Below are positions 7,965 to 15,983 of a DNA stretch of 64,000 nucleotides, piece after piece. Both the position numbers and the translations under genes were made by a program. The stretch's first letter is position 1. Each line of letters opens with the position of its first letter. The notes under the pieces were generated by a model. It was not told where the DNA came from. It saw only the letters and a list, made by a program, of their open reading frames with translations, and did not search any database. This DNA comes from Winogradskyella helgolandensis (GTDB lineage Bacteria > Bacteroidota > Bacteroidia > Flavobacteriales > Flavobacteriaceae). The stretch spans positions 1,054,001 through 1,118,000 of the forward strand of contig NZ_JABFHO010000001.1 in assembly GCF_013404085.1 (NCBI RefSeq), given 5' to 3'.

Positions 7965-9377
7965 GATGTGTGACTTTAATTTTAAAAAGGCTTCGGGAAG
8001 GTTGTTTGAGAGTCGATCAATAACCTTAATCATCAATTGTTTTTGATTTTTTGTAGGTTGAATGTCTTTAAGAGGAGCTTTTATTTCGTCTAATAATCGT
8101 GAAGAATTAATCTGTCCTTCCATATATCTTGAAAGTGAAATACTCCATGAAATATTGGGTACGTAGTTATTCTGTTTTTGGCGTTCACTTTCCTTTTCTG
8201 TAAGGTTGAATTTTGAAGCTAATTTTAAAACGTCTTCGTATTTTTCTAGGATAATTAAGACGTTGATAAAAGACGTAAAAAAATGATGCCAACGATGGTT
8301 GAGCACTTCATTTTTATACTGTCGTAAAAACGTTTTTGCAGTAGCTTCTGCTAATTTATTTTTCTGAAGCTCGGCTAACACACGGATTTGGTATGAACAA
8401 TAGCCTATTTTTTGATGGTAGTTGTGTGTTTCTTTATATAAATCGTGATGTTTTTCTAAAAGGCAGAAGGCTTTTTCGGGTTGGTGATTTCGTAATAAAA
8501 TGGCGACCAAATTATTCAGATACATTAAAACATCATTGTTGTTTTGTCGTATGGATAAATAGCCATAAAACTCGGCTTTTTCAAATTCATCTTGTTTAGA
8601 GTGTAGTAAAACTCGACTCGCATAATAGTTAGAGAGCAAGCGTCTAGAGTACATTTCTCCTTGACTAAAATAATAGTCTATTTGGTCAAAAATGACTTTT
8701 AACTTATCATTCTCATTGTAATTAGTATACATAAAAGCGAGCAAGACAAACGCCTGATATCGGTTTTTACCATCAATATGTTCATCTTTAAACACTTCAA
8801 GTAACCACGTTTCTAAATGTTTTGTTTCGTTATTGTTACGAGTGTATTGGTTGGTGATTTCGGTTGTGGCGTCGTAAAGTTTGTCTTTTGTCGCTTTGGC
8901 TTCATTATAACTATCACTATAAGCATCTAAAAAATCGGCTACAATTTTATGATCTTTATAGCGCATTCTTACTAAGAGATACGATTTGTACTCTTTAGCA
9001 AGATCATATAAATTCTGAAAATTAAACTCTATATTTTTATAGATTGAAATGTAATGCAGAAAGGCTTTTTCTTCGTGTGATGCAATGGCATCGGTTAAAA
9101 TCTTTTTTTGAAGAGACATAATCCAAGCAATAGTGGCATCAACATCTATGCTGGCTAATTTTTTTTCAACCCAATTTTTAATGTAAGAATATTTGCGCTT
9201 ATCGATGTTATTATCAAAATCTACACGTTTATTATGAGATAATGCATTTGCGATGAGTAGCTCAATTATTTCAAGCTTTTCATTATCTGTAAATTGATAT
9301 CGCGACTCTAAATATTTAGCTTCATTAGGAAGAATGGTTTTGCTAAATTCTGTAAACTTTTTAAGCTTTGTTTTCAT
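7962..9377 (-). CDS. TPR-like alpha-helical protein of unknown function
   Basis: A 471-residue, almost entirely helical protein with no signal peptide or membrane segment. The middle (about 230-400) has the spacing of degenerate tetratricopeptide-type helix pairs (for example EFEKAEFYGYLSIRQ and QPEKAFCLLEKHHD). The N-terminal ~220 residues are charged helices. TPR-like folds bind peptides or act as scaffolds; I recognise no catalytic motif. It overlaps the exported hydrolase by 4 bp (ATGA), so it is translationally coupled and belongs to the symporter unit. A regulatory or chaperone role in the locus is possible but unproven. Its final codons contain one of the AAAGTCACAC copies. Confidence 0.75.
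   Translation of the reverse strand: MKTKLKKFTEFSKTILPNEAKYLESRYQFTDNEKLEIIELLIANALSHNKRVDFDNNIDKRKYSYIKNWVEKKLASIDVDATIAWIMSLQKKILTDAIASHEEKAFLHYISIYKNIEFNFQNLYDLAKEYKSYLLVRMRYKDHKIVADFLDAYSDSYNEAKATKDKLYDATTEITNQYTRNNNETKHLETWLLEVFKDEHIDGKNRYQAFVLLAFMYTNYNENDKLKVIFDQIDYYFSQGEMYSRRLLSNYYASRVLLHSKQDEFEKAEFYGYLSIRQNNNDVLMYLNNLVAILLRNHQPEKAFCLLEKHHDLYKETHNYHQKIGYCSYQIRVLAELQKNKLAEATAKTFLRQYKNEVLNHRWHHFFTSFINVLIILEKYEDVLKLASKFNLTEKESERQKQNNYVPNISWSISLSRYMEGQINSSRLLDEIKAPLKDIQPTKNQKQLMIKVIDRLSNNLPEAFLKLKSHI
7968..7977 (-). promoter_or_regulatory. AAAGTCACAC motif, second copy before TonB receptor
   Basis: Identical to 7890-7899 and 78 bases further upstream. It lies inside the last codons of the TPR-like gene (KSHI). 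Pairs of sites suit AraC-type regulators; inference. Confidence 0.35.
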
Positions 9378-10330
9378 TCTGCAGCTACAAATTCCTGAAT
9401 AAGGGTATTAACTTCTGTTGGTTTTTCATACTGTACAAAATGTCCAGCATCTTTTACAAAGGTGATGTTTGCAGAGTTGATTTGCTTTTTTGCAATATCT
9501 GCTACGGTTTCAATGGTTAAATCTGGATTAAAATACCGATTAGGAATTAGCATATCCTTATCACCAAAAATAACTAAAGTCGGTTGTGTAATTTGTTTAA
9601 GCTCTTTAAATACAGTGTCATCTAACATTCCAGAAATACTGTTGACAATGGCTTTACAATGGGCTTCAAAATCGGATGCGTCTTTAATTTTCTTACGATC
9701 ATTTACCATTTTAGAAACATCCTCTGGTTGCGCGTAAAAATTAAGGGCGTAATTTTTTTCAATTTGCTCATCAGTGGTATTTTCTACGGATTCTGGTGTA
9801 AAATAAGCTTTCATAAATGCAGCGTTTGTTTCCGAAAACTGTTCTAATCCAGCTGGTGCCACCAATATTAATTTTTCTATAGCATCAGGATAGGTGGTGG
9901 CTAATTTTATACTCGCTTGGCCTCCCATGGAATGTCCTATGAGGATGGTGTTTTTTAAGTCTAGTTCTTTAATGAATTTGTATATAATTTCAGCGAAATA
10001 GGTTGGAGTATAGGCAGCTTCAGGTTTTGAAGATTTTCCATAGCCTGGTAAATCTAAAGCAATACACGTGTAGTTTTTTCTTAATGTGTTAATGTTTTTC
10101 GCCCAAGCATCAGAATTACTGCTTAAGCCATGCACAAAAAGCAATGTTTTTTCTCCATCTCCTTCTTTAACGTAACTTATCTCTAAACTATCTAAAGTCG
10201 TAGATTGGGTTTCAAAATTGTATTCAGACATTATGTCTTTCATGAGTGGTTTAGAGTTTTGGGTAAATACAGTCGTGTTAATCAGTATAAATATGAGTAG
10301 TATGCTAAGTCTTTTCATGGTGTTGATCAT
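9374..10330 (-). CDS. Exported alpha/beta hydrolase
   Basis: A 318-residue alpha/beta hydrolase with N-terminal signal peptide (MKRLSILLIFILINTTVFTQ from residue 5), so it is predicted to be periplasmic. Seen: oxyanion motif LFVHGLSSNSDAW, nucleophile elbow GHSMGG (Ser134), Asp in VIFGDKDMLIPN and His297 (DAGHFVQYEKP). It is coupled to the acyl-CoA synthetase before it (4-bp overlap) and to the TPR-like gene after it (4-bp overlap). In a locus with an outer-membrane receptor and a cytoplasmic-membrane symporter it is well placed to hydrolyse an imported ester in the periplasm, releasing an acid for the symporter. The substrate is inferred. Confidence 0.88.
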   Translation of the reverse strand: MINTMKRLSILLIFILINTTVFTQNSKPLMKDIMSEYNFETQSTTLDSLEISYVKEGDGEKTLLFVHGLSSNSDAWAKNINTLRKNYTCIALDLPGYGKSSKPEAAYTPTYFAEIIYKFIKELDLKNTILIGHSMGGQASIKLATTYPDAIEKLILVAPAGLEQFSETNAAFMKAYFTPESVENTTDEQIEKNYALNFYAQPEDVSKMVNDRKKIKDASDFEAHCKAIVNSISGMLDDTVFKELKQITQPTLVIFGDKDMLIPNRYFNPDLTIETVADIAKKQINSANITFVKDAGHFVQYEKPTEVNTLIQEFVAAE

Positions 10331-11832
10331 TGTTCCGATTTAATGGAGTTAAAATATTTAAAGAGTTTCTTTCGGGATACTTTTCCTAAACTCGTTAATG
10401 GAATGTCGTCTAAAATAAATATATACTTTGGGTGTTTAAAAGCCACTAGGTTTGTTGTGAGTGTTTTACGTATGTCTAAAACGGTAAGGGCTTCGCTTTT
10501 TGAAGTTACAAATGCTATGCCACATTCTCCCCATTTTTCATCCTTTACACTTAAAACAACTGCTTTTTTAATGTCGTTAATGAGCTCTAATTGCACTTCT
10601 ATTTCTTGCGGATAAATATTTTCTCCTCCAGAAATATACATGTCGTTTTTACGCCCTTTCATATATAAAAAACCGTCATCATCACAATAAGCAAAATCAC
10701 CGGTAAATAGCCAACCCTTTTTTATTTTGTTGCTTGTTTTAACTGAATTGTTCCAATAACCAGGCGTCACAATATCTCCTTTTATACAGAGTTCTCCAAC
10801 TTCGTTTGCTTTAACGGTTTCTCCATTTTGATTCACTATTTTTAAATCCAAATAGAAATTAGGTTTACCAATAGAATTGGGTTTTAACTCTGCCATATTA
10901 TGATGTAAAGAGGTGATGCTTGGTCCGGCTTCTGTTAAGCCATAACCTGGTCGGATATAAATGTTTTTTTCGTTTTTCCAGAAGCTTACGAGTTCTGATG
11001 GTACTTTCTCTCCTCCAGAAATGATGTAACGTAATTTTTTAAGATTAACCTCTTTAAAAACTGGTGTTTTTTGCATCATTAATAGCATGGTTGGTAAGGC
11101 CATGAATAAGGTTGTTTTATTGAGCTCTAAAAGACATAATATTTTTTCGGCATCAAATTTTTCGAGCATTCCAATATGTGCACCTTTGTGTAATAATGGT
11201 GTAATAAAAACGTTCCATCCAGAAGTATGGTAAGGAGGTAAGGTGTTTATTGTGGAATCTCTAAAGGTAATTCCCAATTGCATAGAGGTGTTAAGGCTAT
11301 TCCAAAAGAGCATTTTATTAGTGTAAATTACCCCTTTTGGAGTTCCTGTAGTACCAGAGGTATAGAAAATAAATAAAAGGTTATCTTCTTTAATCTCAAA
11401 GGTTTTGTTGACTGAGCAATCTGAGTTTTCAACATAATCTGCTAATACTTCAAACGTTAAAACCTCTAAATTTTGAATTGGTAACTGTTCAGCTTTGTCT
11501 TTGTGGTTGTTATTATGAATAAATAATCGCGGTGTGCAATCGATAACTAATTTAGAAATTTCGTTAACAGATTGGCGATAATTTAATGGTACAATTACCA
11601 ATCCCATGCGTTGGCAAGCCACAAAAAGCACCATGTATTCTAGGCCGTGGTCTGCTAAAACGGCAATGCGGTCTCCTTCTTCGAGATTGCGTTCAGTAAA
11701 TTTATGGACTAAACGATTGGCATAGGTGTGTAAGTCGCTATACGTATAACTTTTATTAGCGTCATATGATGTAATAGCAATCTTATCGGGCGTATAATCT
11801 GCCCATTTAGCGGTCCAATCTAGTGTGTCCAC
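10327..11832 (-). CDS. AMP-forming acyl-CoA synthetase
   Basis: A 501-residue member of the ANL adenylating superfamily, which activates carboxylic acids to acyl-CoA using ATP. Seen: P-loop FYTSGTTGTPKGV, YGLTEAGP, GWLFTGD, hinge region GRKNDMYISGGENIYP and the catalytic C-terminal Lys in GKVSRKK. The size fits medium/short-chain FadD-, MenE- or OSB-like enzymes rather than the ~650-residue acetyl- or acetoacetyl-CoA synthetase class. The start is a GTG, overlapping the symporter by 26 bp, and no better ATG exists nearby. In context it probably activates the acid imported by the symporter (3-hydroxybutyrate or acetoacetate are candidates). Confidence 0.9.
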   Translation of the reverse strand: MDTLDWTAKWADYTPDKIAITSYDANKSYTYSDLHTYANRLVHKFTERNLEEGDRIAVLADHGLEYMVLFVACQRMGLVIVPLNYRQSVNEISKLVIDCTPRLFIHNNNHKDKAEQLPIQNLEVLTFEVLADYVENSDCSVNKTFEIKEDNLLFIFYTSGTTGTPKGVIYTNKMLFWNSLNTSMQLGITFRDSTINTLPPYHTSGWNVFITPLLHKGAHIGMLEKFDAEKILCLLELNKTTLFMALPTMLLMMQKTPVFKEVNLKKLRYIISGGEKVPSELVSFWKNEKNIYIRPGYGLTEAGPSITSLHHNMAELKPNSIGKPNFYLDLKIVNQNGETVKANEVGELCIKGDIVTPGYWNNSVKTSNKIKKGWLFTGDFAYCDDDGFLYMKGRKNDMYISGGENIYPQEIEVQLELINDIKKAVVLSVKDEKWGECGIAFVTSKSEALTVLDIRKTLTTNLVAFKHPKYIFILDDIPLTSLGKVSRKKLFKYFNSIKSEQ

Positions 11833-13318
11833 GTTCTATTTTTTTAGTGTCTAATTTGTAAATACTATAACCAACGATTAATGATGTTATAATGCCGATG
11901 GCTGCTGAAACTCCTGGGTTGTTAACAGGCTCTTGCATGTATGGTGTAATTCTGCCGTAATAAATCCCGAAATGCACTACAATAGCTGTGCTACTTGCTA
12001 TAAAAACCGATCGGGTAGATACATGTTTTAAAAATGTACCAAACAAAACCGGAACAAAAGCAGCAGCAAAATAAGCATACACACCATTTTGAGCAAAAAT
12101 AGCCACACTCACATCTGGGTTTTTAATCTGTTCCCAACTGAGTAAAAAGCTCACAATACCCAAAACAATAATCACCACCTTATTAATGGTTATGGTGTTT
12201 TTGGTGAATTTATCTTTAAACAGTGGATTTATAATATCTGAAGTAATAGTTATAGATAAAGACTGAATTAAACTCTCTAAAGTGGATAATCCTGCGGAAA
12301 TTAATCCCACTACAATGACCAAACCAATTCCAACTGAAAATTTGGTTACGACGTAAGTTGGTATGATTTCATCCATTCGTAGTTTCTCTCCGTTAACCAT
12401 AAAATCTGGAAAGCTGATACGTGCATATAAACCAACAATTACGACTAAAAAGAACACAATCATAAAAGCAATGCCGCTAAACAAATAGGTGTTTATTTTA
12501 CTTGAATCTTTTAATAAGAGCGATTTTGTGATAATATGTGGTTGACAAACGATAGCAACTCCTATAACGATTTGGGTGGCGATGATTTCAAAATAATCTC
12601 GAAACAGAAAGCTTTCTGTATTTGTGGGTTTTGTAAGATTTGGGTCAATGGCATTCAATTTATCAAAGAATCCAGTAATACCATCTGCGAAATATTCGGA
12701 ACCTGAACCTATTAAAATTAAGGCCACAATACACATTATTATCGCCTGAATGGTGTTGGTGTATACCATAGAATTCGCACCTCCAAACATCATATATCCA
12801 AATACAAAGGCTGTAATTCCCATTAACACATAAAATGGATCAGCATTCAGGGATTTTGAAATCACTTGTGTTAATCCAACATTAATAAGCACAATAAATG
12901 TAATGAGTAAAAGGGCGATGATGCCAAAGAAAAAGGCATATTTTTTACTGTTGTAGCGTTTACCAATCCATTGTGCCATGGTGGTTGCTTTTACGGCATT
13001 ACCTTGTTTTACGAAGCCTTTTGTAAAAACGATTAACGAAATAAAAGCCGCAATTGGCAATACAATGGCAAAAGAGATCACTCCTGAAATTCCGTAGAGT
13101 GCAATAAATCCTGGGTTGATAATAAAGGTTGCGGCACTGGTCATTGAAGCTGCTAAAGATAAGCCAACAACCCACGACGGAAAGCCAATTGTACCAACGG
13201 CATAATCGTTTATACTCGTATTTTTTCGAGCTCCTCGGATTACGAAAAATAAGATGACGGCAGCGTACACTCCCAATAAAATCCACATGTAAGTTACCAA
13301 TTGGTCTGATGCAATCAT
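11807..13318 (-). CDS. Sodium:solute symporter (SSS family)
   Basis: About 503 residues with roughly 13 hydrophobic segments, a cytoplasmic-membrane Na+-coupled transporter of the SSS family. Typical features: SINDYAVGTIGFPSWVVG before helix 2, AASMTSAATFIINPGF (Na+-site region), GFVKQ..ATTMAQWIGKRYNSK and GLISAGLSTLESLIQSLS. Related members carry acetate, pantothenate, proline or other monocarboxylates. The ATG at 13318 is chosen over a TTG at 13348. It opens the operon with the acyl-CoA synthetase (26-bp overlap), exported hydrolase and TPR-like gene. That order suggests import of a carboxylic acid that is at once activated with CoA. Confidence 0.9.
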   Translation of the reverse strand: MIASDQLVTYMWILLGVYAAVILFFVIRGARKNTSINDYAVGTIGFPSWVVGLSLAASMTSAATFIINPGFIALYGISGVISFAIVLPIAAFISLIVFTKGFVKQGNAVKATTMAQWIGKRYNSKKYAFFFGIIALLLITFIVLINVGLTQVISKSLNADPFYVLMGITAFVFGYMMFGGANSMVYTNTIQAIIMCIVALILIGSGSEYFADGITGFFDKLNAIDPNLTKPTNTESFLFRDYFEIIATQIVIGVAIVCQPHIITKSLLLKDSSKINTYLFSGIAFMIVFFLVVIVGLYARISFPDFMVNGEKLRMDEIIPTYVVTKFSVGIGLVIVVGLISAGLSTLESLIQSLSITITSDIINPLFKDKFTKNTITINKVVIIVLGIVSFLLSWEQIKNPDVSVAIFAQNGVYAYFAAAFVPVLFGTFLKHVSTRSVFIASSTAIVVHFGIYYGRITPYMQEPVNNPGVSAAIGIITSLIVGYSIYKLDTKKIERGHTRLDR

Positions 13319-13389
13319 TTGAAATAAAGTCTTTAAAACAAAGAACAATCTTTATATTATTTTTAGTGCTACTATTTGGTTTTATAAAG

Positions 13390-13399
13390 GTGTGACTTT
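13390..13399 (-). promoter_or_regulatory. AAAGTCACAC motif upstream of symporter operon
   Basis: Third copy of the 10-mer, 72 bases before the symporter start and in the same orientation as the copies before the TonB receptor. It could co-regulate both blocks. No exact TAnnTTTG was found between it and the gene. Confidence 0.4.
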
Positions 13400-13515
13400 A
13401 GTACATAACTATGGTATGAATAGCATTATGCTAAATATAACAATAATATCATTAGATATGACTTTAAATTAATTTCAGGCGTTTTTAACAATTTTGAAGT
13501 GTTTTGAGTTTTGAA

Positions 13516-14067
13516 TTATTCAGGCCAAATAGTTTCAAATTCTTCACAAACGATGAGCATGTCTTCGGTTGGTGTTTCTTCGCTTTGTTCTAAGGCATTG
13601 GCGAAAAAGTCCCAATGCGCTTTTTTCCATTTTTGAAGTGGGTCTGTAGTTGTTCCCATATCTAAAGCGGCATAAGCTTTAGAAATTTGATAGAAAGGAA
13701 TTGTATCTACCTTTTTAATTTCAATTATAGCTTTTGCTTTTCCATCAAAATCAGTAATAATATGTTTAGTTCCTCTTTTTGGTAAATCTGCATTTGCTTC
13801 TTTGTACCAAGCGTATAGACCAGAACTAGCTTTCTTCTTACCATTTAAGACCAATGCTGCTAACCGATTGGCATCATCTTTATTATCATGAAAATACCAA
13901 GATTCTGGGAGCTTGTCTTTTTGAAATTCGGGATGAGATGCGGTGTACGTATGCCACATGTCGTAAACCGATTGGTCAATGGAGTTTTCTGTTTGTATTT
14001 CAGTTTTTGTTTCGTTTTTACAACTCGATACAATTAATAGCAGAAGAATAAATGCGATGTATTTCAT
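13516..14067 (-). CDS. ASCH-domain lipoprotein
   Basis: A 183-residue protein with lipobox (LLLIVSSC, Cys16), so predicted to be lipid-anchored. Residues ~55-180 match the ~140-residue ASCH/PUA-like fold: PESWYFHDNKDDANRLA, VLNGKKKASSGLYAWY, the LPKRGTKHIITDFDGKAKAII strand pair, IPFYQISKAYAALD and LQKWKKAHWDFF. ASCH proteins studied so far are cytosolic, RNA- or modified-nucleoside-related. The family's acidic EGEGD segment is replaced by LDMGTTTD here. Export of this fold is unusual, so the function is open. It lies directly downstream of the small basic-protein gene but behind a terminator. Confidence 0.8.
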   Translation of the reverse strand: MKYIAFILLLLIVSSCKNETKTEIQTENSIDQSVYDMWHTYTASHPEFQKDKLPESWYFHDNKDDANRLAALVLNGKKKASSGLYAWYKEANADLPKRGTKHIITDFDGKAKAIIEIKKVDTIPFYQISKAYAALDMGTTTDPLQKWKKAHWDFFANALEQSEETPTEDMLIVCEEFETIWPE

Positions 14068-14081
14068 TATTCTAAAGTACT

Positions 14082-14117
14082 AAAAAAACAAAAACAGCAA
14101 CCCATTTGGTTACTGTT
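14082..14117 (-). terminator. Terminator between small basic gene and ASCH gene
   Basis: Stem AACAGCAACC / GGTTACTGTT (one mismatch) with a 5-base loop. On the minus strand it is followed by a T-rich stretch broken by one G. Confidence 0.65.
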
Positions 14118-14171
14118 TCTCGATTATAAATCTATTGTAGATTTGAAGTTTGTTATATACTTAAGATAGGT

Positions 14172-14348
14172 CTAAGCCACCTTTTTTAGTAAATCAAAAC
14201 AAGGACATTTTTTACATCGCTTGTTTTCCGCTTTTTTATATTTTTTACAGCACTTGGATTTTACATTGTCAAGTGTTTCTATACCAGCAGCCGCCAGAAC
14301 TTTAATCCGTTCTTTTTTTAGCTTTTTATTTTTCTTCTTTTTGCCCAT
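14172..14348 (-). CDS. Small lysine/cysteine-rich protein, 58 residues
   Basis: The start at 14348 (MGKKKKNKKLKKERIKVLA) is chosen because an exact -7 element lies 21 bases upstream, leaving a 14-base leader. The upstream in-frame ATG at 14363 would fall at the transcription start. The C-terminal half carries five cysteines in pairs (KSKCCKKYKK, NKRCKKCPCFD), suggesting a zinc-binding knuckle on a very basic tail, possibly nucleic-acid or ribosome associated (inference). I have the impression that similar short proteins occur in related genomes, but I cannot verify that here. Monocistronic. Confidence 0.75.
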   Translation of the reverse strand: MGKKKKNKKLKKERIKVLAAAGIETLDNVKSKCCKKYKKAENKRCKKCPCFDLLKKVA

Positions 14349-14368
14349 TGCATAAAAAATCAATAGTG

Positions 14369-14376
14369 CAAAAATA
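14369..14376 (-). promoter_or_regulatory. -7 promoter element for small basic gene
   Basis: TATTTTTG on the minus strand, exact TAnnTTTG, 21 bases before the ATG at 14348. Confidence 0.6.
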
Positions 14377-14461
14377 ACTATTTATACTTAATCTAAATAA
14401 AATTTAACATTTTGTCATTAGCCAATGAACTACAGATGCAATATAGCTTATAAGTTTATGT

Positions 14462-15160
14462 TTAATTCATTTTGGGATCTGACCTGAGAACGCCAGCATT
14501 GGTGTGTACGTTTCCTACTTCAGTAATAACGACACCTTCTGGTCCTGCCATTTGCCAATGTGGTGATTCAGCCTCAGCTAACGAAGCAAAATCTCCTTCA
14601 TTGGCTTCAATAATATGATTGGTGCTTACTTTTCCATCCCAGTGGTTTTGTGGAACTACCACTTGTGGAAACTGATCACGATTGTTTTCGCCTACACCAA
14701 CGATGTAGCTTTTTCCATGTCGTACGAGCCAACCTTCCATTTTTACAGGATTACCTTCTGCGGCAAAATGCATATGCTCGCCTAACATTTGGCCTGGTAA
14801 TAGAAAGATGTCCATGAGCATATATTGGTCTTCCTCGTTATTTACAAACATAACTGAGGCTAATCCTAATTCTGCATAGTTGCCTTGATTATAATCGGTC
14901 AGCCATATTTTTTCGCGTAGACCTTCAAAAATGGGATAATTATGATATTCTAGCATTTCCATTAAAGCATCTTTTGCCTTTTCTTCTAAGAATTGGCCTT
15001 CAGCATCATAAAATTGCTCATTAGAGAATTTTAATTCTTTTTTATTGGTAGGTTCAACAACTTCTACAGTATCTATCGTTTTGTTTTTGTCGTTCTTATT
15101 AGCACAGCTATAGCATAATAGAGTAAGCATTAAAACGGTTAATAGACATCGTATTTTCAT
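14462..15160 (-). CDS. Cupin-fold lipoprotein
   Basis: A 232-residue protein with lipobox (LLCYSC, Cys19), predicted to be lipid-anchored. The mature domain resembles the cupin-type sugar-isomerase/lyxose-isomerase fold. It has a metal-site pattern LPGQMLGEHMHFAAEGNPVK (HxH plus Glu), a second conserved stretch with EGWLVRHGKSYIVGVGE, and a later His in AESPHWQMAGPEG. Cupins bind a divalent metal through such His/Glu sets and act as isomerases, dioxygenases or sensors. Location outside the cytoplasm makes a metabolic isomerase role less obvious. It stands alone, followed by a short AT-rich gap. Function assignment is by fold only. Confidence 0.7.
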   Translation of the reverse strand: MKIRCLLTVLMLTLLCYSCANKNDKNKTIDTVEVVEPTNKKELKFSNEQFYDAEGQFLEEKAKDALMEMLEYHNYPIFEGLREKIWLTDYNQGNYAELGLASVMFVNNEEDQYMLMDIFLLPGQMLGEHMHFAAEGNPVKMEGWLVRHGKSYIVGVGENNRDQFPQVVVPQNHWDGKVSTNHIIEANEGDFASLAEAESPHWQMAGPEGVVITEVGNVHTNAGVLRSDPKMN

Positions 15161-15390
15161 AAAAAATTATTTTAATATTTAAAGTAGATCATAATGACTT
15201 TAAATATAACGTAACTAAATATGAATATTTTATGCTTGTTTCAATTTATAATAGGATTTTTAGAGTCGCTATTATTACCACCATTATATTTTTAATTTCT
15301 AAATATTTTAAGTGAAAAAAAGTGGAATCGATAATGCTGTTTTAGAGTTTTTTGTCTAAAATGACTATGTAAAACCGATGAGTTTAATAA

Positions 15391-15909
15391 TTATGCACTA
15401 GGTGTATCAGCTGCTGAGCTTACGGTTAGTTGTTGTATGTCTCTATCAAACAAATACAATCCGCCTTTATCATCTCCAATCATCTTCACTTTATCTAAGA
15501 TAGTTCTTGCCATAGCTTCTTCTTCAATTTGCTCTGATACGTACCATTGTAAAAAGTTATGGGTCGCATAGTCTTTTTCTTGTAAAGAAATGTGTACTAA
15601 TTCGTTGATGCTTTCTGATACGAAAATTTCATGTTCTAAAAGTTTTTCGAACATAGCTTTATACGAAGAAAAGGTTACACTTGGCGCTTTAAGTTCAGAG
15701 ACATGTGCATGTCCTCCACGTTCATTAATAAACTTTACGAGTTTTAGCATGTGTTCACGCTCTTCATCTGATTGACTGTACATAAAATTAGAAATGCCTT
15801 CAAGTCCTTTTACTTCGGCCCAAATGGCCATAGCTAAATAGGCTTGTGATGATTCTGCTTCGATTCTTATTTGTTGGTTTAATGCGGCTTCTATAGACTT
15901 TGATAACAT
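15391..15909 (-). CDS. ftnA: Non-haem ferritin
   Basis: A 172-residue four-helix-bundle iron-storage protein that oxidises Fe(II) and stores it as a 24-mer shell. Ferroxidase ligands are visible: Glu17, Glu50, His53, and further Glu in LLEHEIFVSES and VSEQIEEEAMA, with Tyr24 nearby. The sequence DEEREHMLKLVKFINERGG is typical of bacterial FtnA. There are no haem-binding features of bacterioferritin. An exact -7 element sits ~20 bases upstream, and the leader is short. The C-terminal tail (TVSSAADTPSA) is disordered. Confidence 0.95.
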   Translation of the reverse strand: MLSKSIEAALNQQIRIEAESSQAYLAMAIWAEVKGLEGISNFMYSQSDEEREHMLKLVKFINERGGHAHVSELKAPSVTFSSYKAMFEKLLEHEIFVSESINELVHISLQEKDYATHNFLQWYVSEQIEEEAMARTILDKVKMIGDDKGGLYLFDRDIQQLTVSSAADTPSA

Positions 15910-15928
15910 AATTTGTATGTGTTTTAAA

Positions 15929-15936
15929 CAAATATA
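15929..15936 (-). promoter_or_regulatory. -7 promoter element for ferritin
   Basis: TATATTTG on the minus strand, exact TAnnTTTG, 19 bases before the start codon. Confidence 0.65.
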
Positions 15937-15983
15937 AGCATAGTTAAATCACTTTTGAAGCTTTTCTTCTTTAGAAATTAACT

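Noticed and set aside
12999..13286. A 95-codon minus-strand frame inside the symporter gene
   Set aside because: Wholly within the symporter in another frame, with unlikely composition.
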